Shown here: piece after piece, positions 11,569 to 24,900 of the stretch
Layout of the letters: each line of letters opens with the position of its first letter
How positions within the stretch are numbered: the first letter of the stretch is position 1
Origin: Hippasteria phrygiana
Taxonomy: Eukaryota > Echinodermata > Asteroidea > Valvatida > Goniasteridae
Assembly (NCBI GenBank): GCA_037893225.1
Contig: JAZGUH010000359.1
Coordinates: 1,364,001-1,428,000 of the forward strand
Length of the DNA: 64,000 bases
Direction of reading: 5' to 3'
The notes under the pieces: generated by a model
What the model was told of the DNA's origin: nothing
The model's database searches: none
The model's input: only the letters and a program-made list of their open reading frames with translations
Position numbers and translations under genes: made by a program

Positions 11569-14500
11569 GTTTGGAGTTTGCTTTGTTTTATTTTTTCATA
11601 ATTTTTCTATCTTGTCTGCTAAGACTCGGTCATAACCGGTCAGTCAGTGCTTGTTTATTCAATTATTGTTCTTGAAATTTGTGAGGGTACTTTACATTTT
11701 TAATATTGAAGGATTTGTTGTACATAAAAATCACATGGGCATAGTTTTTTGTATAGCCTAGTAGTAGTAGTAGTCCTAGTTCTATTGTTTTCTTCATAAT
11801 AAAATGTGATGATTTTACAGAAATATCTAGAAAATAAATGAATAGGCCTAACCAATAAATAAATACCTAGGCTAGGCTAGCAATCGGTGGAATTTTTATC
11901 TGTGAGGTATAACTAGCTACATAACATTACATAAGATAAATTAAAGATAAATTAATGCTAGATGTATTCAGATTATGTGCAGACTTCCGATATTAAAGGT
12001 AGTAAGTGTACATGATTGGTAAGGCCGAATAAAAACAAAACATGTTTCACGTCCGGGTTTTCAAAAAAAAGGAGGAAGAGGGGCTTTAAATTTTTTATTT
12101 TTATTTTCAAGATGGCCGTCATTTAAAAATATTCTGGCAACCGTTGGTGTTTCCCTGTTCAAAGACGCATTAAAAATGAAAGAGACATGTTGGACAAGAG
12201 AACTGAACATATTTAAATTGTTTTAATAGTGGGTACATTCTGGACAGGTTGTATCGTAAAATTGGGTGTGATCCCTGGCTATACGGCATTCTGGGTTTAT
12301 GACTTCTGACTAGCGCCCACCCGAATAAAGATACTGACAATTTGGGAGACCGCCAACATAGGGCAAGATAGCTCAGTTGGTAGAGCACCACCGGTATGGT
12401 AACCCGGAGGTCGCAGGTTCGAATCCCGCTCCTGCCAGTTTCTTTGTTCACTTTGAAAATGTTTTAATAGTTAATACTTATAGTATGTTTGTGGTACCAC
12501 ATCCTGCATATCAGCACCATGTTAATAGCACCAAATAGTACATGTACTAAATTAATATAAAATGGAGATCGATAGTTGGGTTCTCACATGACTCAACACG
12601 CTCCTCCTTGTCTTTACTTAGACTCTATATATTTACCCGGTTCAGCTAAGTCGAGTCGAGCTCGTATTGTCTAGAGCAGAGTGGTAGAGGAAGGAATAGG
12701 TGAGTAAATGCTCATGCGCGTGAGCTAGTCTAAGACCCGTCGCATTTGGCTTCGATGTCAACCTACATTCCTATACGCAGTGCGTGTTGAAGGATTCAGG
12801 TTGAAACGACTGTAGTCGAAAACTAGAAATATGCACTAGGGTTGGACTTGCAGTGGGTTACTTACACTCTCACAAAGATGTGTTTAGAGATCGCACGGTC
12901 GACTACGTGATGTGGAAAGTGACCGACAAAGTCTATACTGAAAACTTCCGACTCGCAAGTATTTATTTTCCGATTGACTGTTACCGTTAGCCGAGTCGCA
13001 TTCTCTCCTTCTTCTTGTGCCAAATTCGTTTTTGCGACACGGCTCAACAGAAGAGGGCACTCACGGCTCAACAGACGAGGGCGCTACAACATTTACTATG
13101 CTTTACTAATTCCTAGGTGGACGACACGGCTCCTGCACGAAATTGTGCTTGTTTTTATACATAATTTATCTGTGGCAAAAAATAAATAAAAAAAAACTCC
13201 AGGCGGCCTCCAAAAAGGAAGCGGGCGAGGACGCAAAACATGTCTTTTCTATTTCGCCTTATCCAATTCTTTTTTACTGAATTATTATGAAATATCTTAC
13301 TAGACTGTAAGTTAATAGTAGTCTCAATCATCCTGTGAAATGATGGCACCAGGTGTGCTGTCGTTGTCAAGAAAAGTGGAAATTTATATCATTTTTCAGC
13401 TTGAAATCATTGGGAAAACTGCCCTGTAGCCTTTAGTCAAGGCGCGTGTGGATACCGGAACGAGTGGCGCGCCCCAGACATGCTGGCATTCGGGGCGCAC
13501 CACGCGTCCAGGTAGCCACGCGCGCCTTGACTAAAGGCTAATATCCGCCCGTTTTTCTTCCTGTTTCTTTTCGCCATCCAACAACGTAAAACTTTGAACA
13601 GGTCGGTGGAACGATATTTTCTATAAAATACTAACCCCCAAATCCATTTCTGGAAATTGCAACAATGACCAATTATGTACACTACCCTTAACCCTAACCC
13701 TGCCAGACGCAGCACAGTGCATCTGTGGTGACAGCTTGACCTTGCTGCACTCTGCACACAAGTCAATGTGACAAAGTATGCAATCTGATGCGTCTGGCAG
13801 GGTTTCTAGCCAAAATACCCTGGAGGGTTAGGGTTAACTGATTTGAAGGAGAATTTAAAATGTTTCTCATTCCTGAAATTGTGGGTTTTCCCCCAAGCTA
13901 AATTTGCAATGATTAACAAAATAACTGACAAGGTTTATATGGTGGAAAAAGTGGTATTAGGAATGTGCACAAACCCTTGTCTTCCTCTCCTGCAGGAAGA
14001 GGCTACCAATCAATTTTACTTGTATGCAGTGTCTTCAAGGCCTCACAAACGAGGCTTGCTCTATAAGTCCTGTTGTATTCCTTATAAATCTTGATTTCAG
14101 TCTTTTGGATTTAACAGTCATTGTCCAATAGTTAGAAACTGCAAGTTCAGGATAGAATTCAAACAAATGGTTTGGTTTGCAGGGATTAGATCATGGTTGA
14201 ATTCACTGTCCGTGTTTTGTTTCACAAGGCCTTTCCATTGTTTGTTTGATTTCAAGGTTTTAGGCTGTTTTGCACATGGGCTGCTGTGCTTTTCACATTC
14301 AAAATCAGCAACGTGTATGTATTAGCACTCCATGTATCCAATTGGATGCTTGTTGTTATCTTGCCTCCACAACTTTTTTTTTTTTTAGAGGCGATTGTAA
14401 TATAGGCCTCGTGATTGTTATCTCGCCCAAATACCACTTCCTCTTACTACTTGAATTTCCCTCACTGTGTGTATTTTATTTCACGCTTTAAATATACCTT

Positions 14501-17500
14501 GAACCTTTGCAACAGATAATGTGGATTCTGGTTTGTGCATATATGATCAGGTTTCCCTCTTGAAATGAAAGAAAAACAAATGCATTCTCTTTTAATATTT
14601 TTGGGCGCCTGCCGATTCTGCACAGTGGTTAAATACTGCTTCAATCACATCAATCACATTATGGAATATTTATCATCACTTATCAATTTTTGTTTGTAAT
14701 TTGGTGTGCTTCACGACAGTCTGTCAGACTGAGAGGAAAGCAGTGGCTTTCAAGAAATGTTTGCTCTCTTTCGAGTGGTTGTACTTTGCACCCGCATTCT
14801 AGTGATTCATCATATTGTTTATTTTTAGCACACAGCTTAACCTCTCCTGTCCAGCCGTTATTAACCCCTTGCGTACGGATGACGCCAAATGGTGCAAAAA
14901 ACTGCCACCAGGCCGGATGACGCCTACAGTCGCTATTTGTGCAGTTTCAATCCATTGTTGGATTATTGTGTATGTTTGACTGCACATTGTGCTCGTTTCG
15001 CTTGGCTGCAAAAGCCGACGTGACGCCCCAGTGCCTCCTGTAAATAACCGTACTCAAGGGATTAATGGGTGCTGGTGCGTTATGCCAATACTGGCTTGTG
15101 CAGCCAAGTGCAATGCAAACAATAGGTAAACAATGGATTGAGTATGCACAGGAATGTGCATATAGATGACAACCAGCTAGGTGCTCTTTTTCAAACCGCC
15201 TACATGGCCGTCGTCCATATTCAAGAGGTTAAACTGATGCAGCAGTCTGGCTCAGCGGGAATAATCACTTGTCATCTTATCAAACAATTTGGCCGAGTTC
15301 GGGCGAGCTGTTCTTTTTTGCTCAAGAACAACTCGTGTCTTCGTTCGTGTTCCGGCCACTCGAACGCCAAAGAACATCTGATAGCCAAGAGCGCCATCTA
15401 TCGCTGGTAACCACGCAAAATGTAATGGCTGCGCCCATGTACGTTATTCAAGCATTCGTTTCAAAAACCTGAATTTCAGACGCAAAATAATTTAACGGAA
15501 GCACAATATTTAGACTGCATTTTGCCCTAGTTTGTTCAGAAAAAGCTTTATTTTTTCAAAACGTTTGGAAGGGAATTTTAGGCAACATTACACCGACTTT
15601 CATGCTTCGTCAAATCATACGCCATCTTTGGTCGTCTTCTACGTCGCGTCAAATTACGTCATGTTCTTGTAAACCCCGACTGGTAGGTGGTGTGTGATCT
15701 TGTTCCGAGTGCAATGTTCGCGGGTCGCGTTCCCGCCGTTCGTGCGCAAGAACAGGGAACTCGTGTTAAGAACAGACCGCCCGAACTCGGCCTTTAAGTA
15801 CACCACTAGTGAGCAAATTACATGTAATGTTTAGTAGTGTGCCAGATTTGTGTTTTGTTGTTGCACTTTTTAGCATGATGTAACAAACAAAATGCAGAGT
15901 GCTGCATGAGATATGTAGGGCCTCTCATTACTGCCTGAAGTAAACAAGGCATCCTCGGCTTACTTAAATGTGTGTCCCTACATTGCAGATATTTCCATCA
16001 AGCCTTTCAAGAAAGAATCTGTTACATGTAGGATCAAAATCACTGGACCGCCTAACTTTTATCAATTCGTCAAACGGCGAAACTGACTAGGTAAATTTGA
16101 ATACATTTTCAAAGTGAACAAAGAAACTGGCAGGAGCGGGATTCGAACATGTGACCTCCGGGTTACCATATCAGCGCTCTACCAACTGAGTTATCTTACC
16201 CTATGTTGGCGGTCTCCCAAATTGTCAGTATCTTTGTCAGTATCTTTTATCAAGTTAGAAACATCCCACAGTCATTAATGTATTTTTGATGGAGCCACAC
16301 AAGAAAGTACAGAGAGAATGCCCCAGATGAGCACTCGGTGCAGGGAATGGAACTGAGGTTCCCAATCTGACAAAACTTGATCTCGCATTAAAGTCGGGCT
16401 CTCTGTTTGCTTGCTCTTTCTCCAGGATGGGTAGGGTCTCTTGCATTAAGTGCCCGAAGTCTGTGCTCCCCGCTCACGGCCGCGATTGCGGTCAAGATAG
16501 GCTACCGCAGCACCGTCTTTCTGGGCATCTTGCTGGCTGCCTCATCGCTCATGCTGTCCTCGTTTGTCAGGGAGGTCCACTGGTACTTCCTGACATTCAG
16601 CATCCTGTATGGGGCTGGAATGTCGATGGCCACCTTCAGCTCATACGATTACCTGATGAGTTACTTCCACAAGGCGTTTGTCAGGGCGGCTGGCTTCATG
16701 GCTGTAGCGAGTAGTGCAGGTACAGGGATAGGGGGTGGTCTTAGTCGGGTTTGGGAGGGGGAAGAGGATGGTAGGCTTGTTTGGTCAGACAAAAATCTTC
16801 ATTTTTACAAATTCCTGAGAAATTGAGCAAATGTGTTAGTCAAAATTGAACAAAATACATTTACAATGTAGCGTCATACCTTTTTCAAAAAAAGGAAGGT
16901 GATGTCATATTTTGAATTCTGTTTTACATGCAAGATTCTGCCAGGCAAAGTTTTTCAAGATGGCCGCCCCATTATTTTTCGAGATAGCTTCCGCCGAATG
17001 TGGAGTCCACCAAATTAATTCCGAACAATTGACTGGGAGGCATTTTTAGTGGAATAGTCTTGAGAAAAAAGGGATATTCAAAGAATGCCAATGTGCAAGA
17101 AAGGGCCCATTTGTTTTTTGTACACAGATTTAGATCCTGATCAGTGGTCCAACTGATGCTTTGCAGCATCCATCAGGTTGGGACCTGCGGCCAATTTCAT
17201 AGAGCTGTTAAGCAAATAAATTTGCTTAGCATGAAAATGTCTTGCTTATTAAAAACAGGTTACCAATACCAGCCAAAAGTCCATGTAATTTTCATGCTAA
17301 GCAAACAACAGCTGAATGCCAGTCAAAAGCAATATTCCACACATGGAAATCTGGTTGGTAATCCAGTTTTTATCAAGGAAGCAATTGCATGCTAAGCAAA
17401 TTTTTGTGCTTAACAGCTTTATGAAATTGGCTCCAGGTGTGTGAACAGAAAGCACCTCATGACCTCATCAGTCATCACCTCATCAAGAACTATATCTGTA

Positions 17501-18964
17501 TAAAACAAAGAAGTCCACAGTATGTTAAAGAATGGATCTTTGTGTATCGTGTAAGCGGTCAAAGATTTTGATCTTTATGGTCAATGAAAAACAATCTGGA
17601 GGTTTTTGACAAAAAAATCTCAAAAAGTATTTTTTCGGAAAACACAGCCTCTTGAATGGTGCCAGAAATGCATCGGCAGCAGAGATGCTGGACGCATCTT
17701 CACTGTGTAAGACAGCCACAATGCGCACTGAGAAGTGACTTTGAGTTTGTGTTTTGATGTCATACAGGCCTGATGGTAGTTGCCCCGGCTATGGAGTACC
17801 TTCTGGAAGCCATCGGTCTCCATAACACCTTGCGAGTCTTCGCCGGCATGACCCTCCTCACCGCCGTCACTGCCTTCCTCTTCCGCCCGTCTCCGGCCGA
17901 GAAGCGCCGCATGTCCGTCGTCCAGATGCCCCTGGCCACCCCGTCCCCAGCTGACCTTGAGGGGGCATCCTCTGCCGAGCAGAAGGCGATGCTCAAACCC
18001 CCGGTTCACGCCAAGAAGACATTCAAGGAGACGATGGACGCATTCTCTGGCATCCTGAGGTCGCCTGATATGTGGATCTTGTGTGGCGTAAGCTTCACCC
18101 TCTGCCTGGCATCCTCCTTCACCTATCTCAACATGGTAGGTTACCGATTCTGGTTGTTCACTTTTGTGTGGTGCTGGAACTGCTTCTAAAAACCAAAACC
18201 ATCCAAGAGAAATCCGATATTTTCATTGCATATGACCGCTCATGTTACCCTCATGTCTATTTTGTACATGGAAATTTGTGTGCATTTAAACCTCACTAGT
18301 TCGTTTGCACTCCGGTAAAACTGAAAATGAGAGGAAGTCACTAAACAAGAGGATTTGCTTTGCGTTCATGCAGACTTACTTTTGTTTTAAACAAAAAGAA
18401 AAAAATGAAGAAAAACTGAAATCATGATTCAAAAATTTATTTTTTTCGTTTTATAAGTGTTTGTGGAACACTAACAGACAATTTTGCAATGATATAAAGT
18501 GAGGTTTATTCTTGTTCATGTGGAATTTGTTTTCACTTTTCCTCCTCAAAAGTTCACAGAGCTATAAAATAGAACTTGAACAAAAAGTTTACTAAGGCAG
18601 CATTTCTTTTTGAGACAGGCTTTCCCATCGGCCAGATTTGTTTTGATAAAAATGCACCAGTTCCCAAAATAGTTTCAAGCAAGCAAACGTGCTGTAAAGC
18701 TAGATGGAGGTAGGTATGTGGAGTGGCATAAAACCCAATTTCAGGGCAGGTTTGGTTTTTTTTGAAAAGAACTTGTTTGATTTTTCTTTACCAGTAAGAA
18801 AAAACAAAACAAGACGTGTTGTCCAGTTAAACTGATCATTCTTCTTGGAACCCCCAAACCTCAAGTCGAGTTACTGAATGCTGTCTCCTCAAATCTACTT
18901 CTTCCTAAGCTTGGCAAGTTACGTTTGTAGTTTGTCTCAACTTTGTCCAAAAGCAAATCCGAAA

Positions 18965-18999
<35 letters not shown>

Positions 19000-21900
19000 G
19001 AAGAGAATTAATTTTTGTAGCAAAGTCCTGTTCACTCTTTTAATACTCCAAACCACTTCCGCTTTAATGCTGCTCAATAAAGGCGAATGCTATGCAAATG
19101 ACTACACCCTATTTGGCTGACCTCATTTGCATATTTTCAGCTCATTCTCCATTCATAAACATAAGTGTATGACCACATACAATCAAGATTTGTACCATTT
19201 AGTTCAGTTTACAATATCAAATACTCATACATTTCTCAGCAGATTCGAAGGTGTCAAAAGTGGTTTGGGGGTTTTGACAGGGCTTTAAGTGAATTTGCTT
19301 GAGGAGGAAAAGTGGCTTAAGGTTTTCATGTACATTTGTAGGTGTCTAGATGTTACACATTTTGGGTGAGTGACTGTTAGCCTTGACCGTAAAGCTCTCT
19401 AAGGCTGTGTTCCTAGAAAGCCAATCAGTTGTGGGAATGAGTGACGCCTTAGTGTCTCAACTGGAAAATTTGACTGAATCGGTCCTGTACTTCAATGCAT
19501 GGGAAACACACTCAACATTTTGAAGTAGGCAGGGGTTGGCTGATATGAATGCTGTGTTGTGGGTTGGTGTGGGTTTGACAAAAAGAGTCACTTTCAAAAC
19601 AAAACTATGTATGAAATAATTGCTTTACCAATCATCATTGAACTTGGATAGCAATGCATTTCACTTACAATTTAGGGATACGTACTTGAACACGTAAACA
19701 AAAATATAAATTGAGACTTCTGGGCCTATTAATTTTGGGTGTGTTCTAATGTAGAAACGGGTACAATATATTCTAACTGATGCAGTTGTTGCCTCGGCAG
19801 CATTTGACCAAAAGCCTTTAAAATGCAATCACCATGACGGCATACAAGTACATGTGTACATGTCAAATGTCTTCAATTCAATATAGCATACTAGATAAAA
19901 GTGAGTTTTTCTTTCATAAAAAAAATATTGCAATGATTCAGCTGAGAACAGTTGGTTGCGTACATTATAAAATCCCCCCCCCCCAAAAAAAAAGTCGGGA
20001 ATGACATCATTGACCATTTTTGTGCTCGCTTTCCATTATACCAGACTTTTGATCAGAAGCCATCAGGAATCTGTGCCTACATATTGCCAATACAGAGTTG
20101 TTAAAGCCCGAATGATGACAGTTTCCTTGATCTTTGCAGAGTTCAATATTTTTCAGAAGATTGTCAAGATGGGTCATTTTGATAGCTGTCTGAAATGCAT
20201 TGTGTACTGTATTTCCAAACATCACCAAGGCCCTTTGTGTTTTGAAAAAGTAGAACTAGAACCCTTTTATTAACGCAATACATTTCTACTTCTAAGAGAA
20301 CTCAATAAAAGTTTGTACATGTACTTGAGCAACAACAGAGTAAAATGTGTGGAAAATGAATCATCTGGCCACAAGATCTAATTCACAAGATTCAATATTA
20401 ATTCAAGAGATAAATACACTTGCCGAGAAAAACTGAACATTTAAATGACATCTTCTGAAGAAAAGCTTTCTAAATGACCCATGAAAGACATGGCTCAGTT
20501 ACGAAGTGCGTTTGAACCCACAGACATAATCAAGTTACCAGTCATTATTTGGGCTTCCTGCAGAATTAAACTTGTGTTGCAATAAAAATAGCATCAGCTT
20601 ACAACAGAAAACTGACCTTCCCTTGGCAACAGTTGTCAAAACCAGGCCCGGGGAGGAAGTAAAGAAACAGCAAGTTGAAAATTGTGCTATTTGTGCTGGT
20701 ATTGTGTCACAAATTTTGCTCCAACCTTGCTTTTACCCATGTTAACAAAGCTGTGCCCAATCTGGAAGCACAAGGTGAAACTGACCACTTTTTGCATTCT
20801 GCAAGGTCTTTGGGGATCTTTATCCCTCCAGTGGTGCAAAACATGCATCTGTGTGTCTGAGAAAGGACTTAATTTACTGCACAATTCCTGCAATGTTTAC
20901 CTTGAGCCAAACCCTAGCAGCATGCATGTAGAGTGTTATCTGCAAGGGGAAGTGTCAACTTGAAAACAATTTCTGCAAGAGATTATTGGCTGTTCCCTAA
21001 ATCAATTAGTTGCAATGATGAGTCTTTTAATAGAAACAGGTGCACTGCACAGACATAATCACAGGCCAATCTCTGGGCTGCAATCTGGCATTTGGCAGTA
21101 AGAAATTTCCACATGATGAAGGCAGTAAACTGCTTTGTGGAAGTGAGCATGCATGTTGGAGAGATTTGTGCACAGGAATGCCATAAAAAAAAAAAAACAT
21201 TTCACAGGCTTGTCCCAATCAATCTGCAAAATTGTAAGGTGACATTTACAGCATAATTCGCATTCGAAGTCCCTGTTAAATAAAACTGAGAAATTTATAT
21301 CAAATTTTTTGGGGAAATGTTTGTTTTTGTTTTCTTGTGGGCGTTGGAAAGGGAAAGTTTGACCAAAATTTAATTATGCGACTTATGACTGGAAATTGAC
21401 CATTACAAATATGGACACTTTGAAAAAGCCTGCTGTTGTTCCGTGTTTATGACTTTTGCAGTGAGCTTGATACCCTTGTCAGGAGAGTGGTTGTTTGTGA
21501 ATAGAAACTGGTTTCAGCCAGCTCCTCTTGGTTTCCTGATTGTTATCAGAGCTAGATGGGAGTTTCATAATTTCCTCTTGGCTTGTTGCACACAGTTGGG
21601 TTGTTTATTGGAAAGCCTATCTTTCATAATGCAGTTATTGGTGATTGCATTTTATCAAGGCAAGTGGGCGTTGCTGGCAAGCTGTTGAGGTCATCAGATT
21701 TGTTAAGACTGAAAGAGAAGTGAAAATGTTTCACCTGTGCATGGCAATGCTGCATCTTGGTGGTGGTGGTGTTTTTTTTTTTCTTCTTTAAAACAGAATT
21801 TTTTTGCATACATTGCAAGCTGCAAATGTGTGGTGCTTGAAAGTGAGAAATCATTTTTTACTAACTTTTTGTATGAAATTTTCAATCAAAAAATATACAA

Positions 21901-24900
21901 GGAATCGACAATTAAGGGTTGCTGTTACTATTGTGGCATTGTTGTGCCTGAGATGAAAATTGTAGCATAAACTGGAACTCAGGAGTGTAACAAATATTTT
22001 CAAGAACTTGGCTGGAAATGTCCATACACCTTGCAACCATTCTTTCCTGGGTCCGAACAGAATTTACCACTATTAAAGAAACAAGTGCCTCCCCAAAAAG
22101 TGTGACTTTTTTTTTGTATGAGAAATTCTGCGGCGCGTTGGCCAGCGCTTTTACAATTGATTTAATTTTACGACTATGCAGGTTAGCTTTCTGAATTCCA
22201 TCGGTTTAAGCGTGAAGACCAGTGCCTTCATGCTGAGCATGATGGGCGTGGGAGAAATTGTGGGCACTGCACTGTTAACCCTGCTTGGTGACCGCCTCCC
22301 CCTCTTAAAGATGGAGGTCCTTGCGATCGTTTCTCTTGTGGCGGCCATGGTGACGGCTGCCCTCACGGTGGTAACTGTCTATCCAGGAGTGCTTACTCTT
22401 GTTATAGGTAAAAATACAAAGTGTACGGGCAAATGGTAAACAGTATGCACTATTGTTCATAGTCTGTTTTGCAGACTTTCTTCATTGTAAGGAGATATTG
22501 ATCGTCCCCAAATTTCTTTTTCTCTGTCCATAGTTCTTAGTATCAATTTTAACATGTGGATCTTACTGCAGTGGCCATTTAGGAATGATCAGTTGAGGGA
22601 TCTGTACCATAGTGCACTGCACTGCAGTTCATTACTAGTCTGTCTAGTGAAAGTTGGTGCCTGGAATTATTCATTTTTTTGTGGTTTGTAGAATTGGTGA
22701 TCCATGTGCAGTGTTGGGTTAGTGAACTGTACTCTTGGGCCTGGGTAAATAGTAAGTGTACACACCTGGAAGGTAATCGCTTTCTAATTACCAGGCACAT
22801 GTAGTCTATTTAACATATTAGTAAGCATCCCTTTGGTATCCCAGAGCAGTTAATTGATATGTTGTTTAAATGTTTTTTTTTTTTAGATAAGTGGCCTCTA
22901 ATTACAGGGTATTACTTGTTTCAAATGGTTGAGTGATATTGGTTTACAGGTGCATAAGGAATGCATTGACGGCCTACTCCCACACCTACCTGGTCATTTT
23001 TCATTTCCATTGTATTTATTAAATATCTAAAACTGTGATCTTGGCTGCCTGTACAGTTTTTCTGCTGTAAAAATGTTGTCCCGTCTTTATGGTAAAAATA
23101 GCGAAGTCGTCCTACCCACAAAATATAGCCAGGATTCTTTTTTTTTTTTAGCGGGGGCGGTTGGCAAATTTTAGCTTTGAAAGGATACCTGTATACATGG
23201 CAAGTACAGTAACACATTAATTAATGCAGGGTGGTTCCGCACAGTTGCAACTGTTTAATACTTGATACTGTTGGTAAGGCCAAATAAAAAGAATTAAGTT
23301 TAAATTCCGGGTTTTTACAAAAAAGGAAGGAGGGGCTTTTATTTTATTTTTTATTTTCAAGATGGCTGCCATTCTTTTCTTTTTTAAATTTCCGAGAAAC
23401 GTAGGTTTTCAACTGTTCAAAGACACATAAATGAAAGAGACATGATGGACAGGAGAATTTGTTTGCAGTAGTTTTAATAGATGTAGTTATGACTTGCAAG
23501 TAATCTATTTTCCGATGGATCGATTGACATTTTTGGGAGTTCTTTCACCGCATTTTCCACTGGTAAATAAAAAAAAAAATCCAGGCGGCCCCCAAAAAGA
23601 AAGCTTGCGGTGTGCTAAACATGTTTTTTTTTTTACTTCGCCTAAAACTGAATGAAATTGAGTGTTTGCATGTTAAAGGCCACATTCCCATATCAACATA
23701 TGCCTGGCCAGAGGTTCAGGAACCAAATTACAAGAAATACCTGTGAAATATTTTGTTTCCCCCTCAAGCCCCACCAGCTTTGTATTTTAGTTCTGCCTCA
23801 GACAAGGAGAGCGTTGCACTTGCGTGACAAATCTTTGGCAAATCAGGGGGGGGGGGGGGGGGGGGTGGGGGGGGGGTGGGGGGGGGGGGTGGGGGGGGGT
23901 GGGGGGGGAATCAAGTAATCAAGTTTCCTGTCACTAGACATTAAAGTTAAACCAGGGGGAGCAATATTAGGGTGAGTAGCATCACAGGAAAAGATGTAAT
24001 GAAGGGACATTTCATTGGCAACATATGGCTGCAGGGCTTGATTAAATGTACACGGAGCTGACGCGACCACAAGAGGAGGTGAATGACTCTGAAAGTACAT
24101 TTACCTATTTACCTCTGAAAGTACAATTTTTAAACGTGCATGCGCGCGTAGTTCTGAGCATGTGCATGACTGGTGAGAACAATGGAAAATGACCTGTATG
24201 GCTGCTGCCACCAGCGTCTCACAAGTCTCCCGTTCTGAGACCACGTCATTAGTTTTAACAGTTCAGACAAAAAAATCGGCATAAAAGTGCACTGCACCGA
24301 AAAATACAAAGATAATAAGACAGTTGACACAGGCTTATTGCCATCGAGGTCTACACTAGTTGTTTTTGAAGAGAAACTGTGAAAATATGGTTATTTTAAT
24401 TTTAAAATGACTCCGGTTCACGACGGTCAGATCTAAATCCAAGCTGCAAGCCATTTCCATGTAGTAAAAAGAAATATCCCACAATTTGCTAAAGTGCATT
24501 GTCTAGATTGGAATCTACAATCAGTATTTCTTAAAAATGTGTAGTTGAGTGTATAACTAGTACAAAATAATGCAAACTGGGGTGTAAACTTGAGATTTGA
24601 CCGCTTTCAAATTATAGTTGGGTTTCAAGTAAGATTCAGTATGCAGTTACTGTGAATGTAATTGGATTTACATCATCACTGCAATCCTCCACTTATAAAT
24701 AATATGACATCATGTAGAACTTAATTTGCATGTGCTTAGTTAGACATTGTCTTCATCCATTTGTTCCCTTTTCTAGAAAATCCAGATAGAAATACTAAAA
24801 TCTCAATCTCATATTTTCCCTTAAGCCCCTGTTTTAGTCTACATGTAATACCAAAAAGAAATCACCATTTCAATCCATATTTGTAGCCAGATTTTAAAAC

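Noticed and set aside
12364..12438. A functional tRNA gene
   Set aside because: It has A- and B-box-like sequences and a plausible acceptor stem, but the anticodon arm does not fold normally and the sequence is part of a dispersed family with constant flanks, so it is a SINE body.
13684..13702. Telomere-like TTAACCCTAACCC
   Set aside because: Only about two repeats; they are the end of a short TTAA-flanked MITE.
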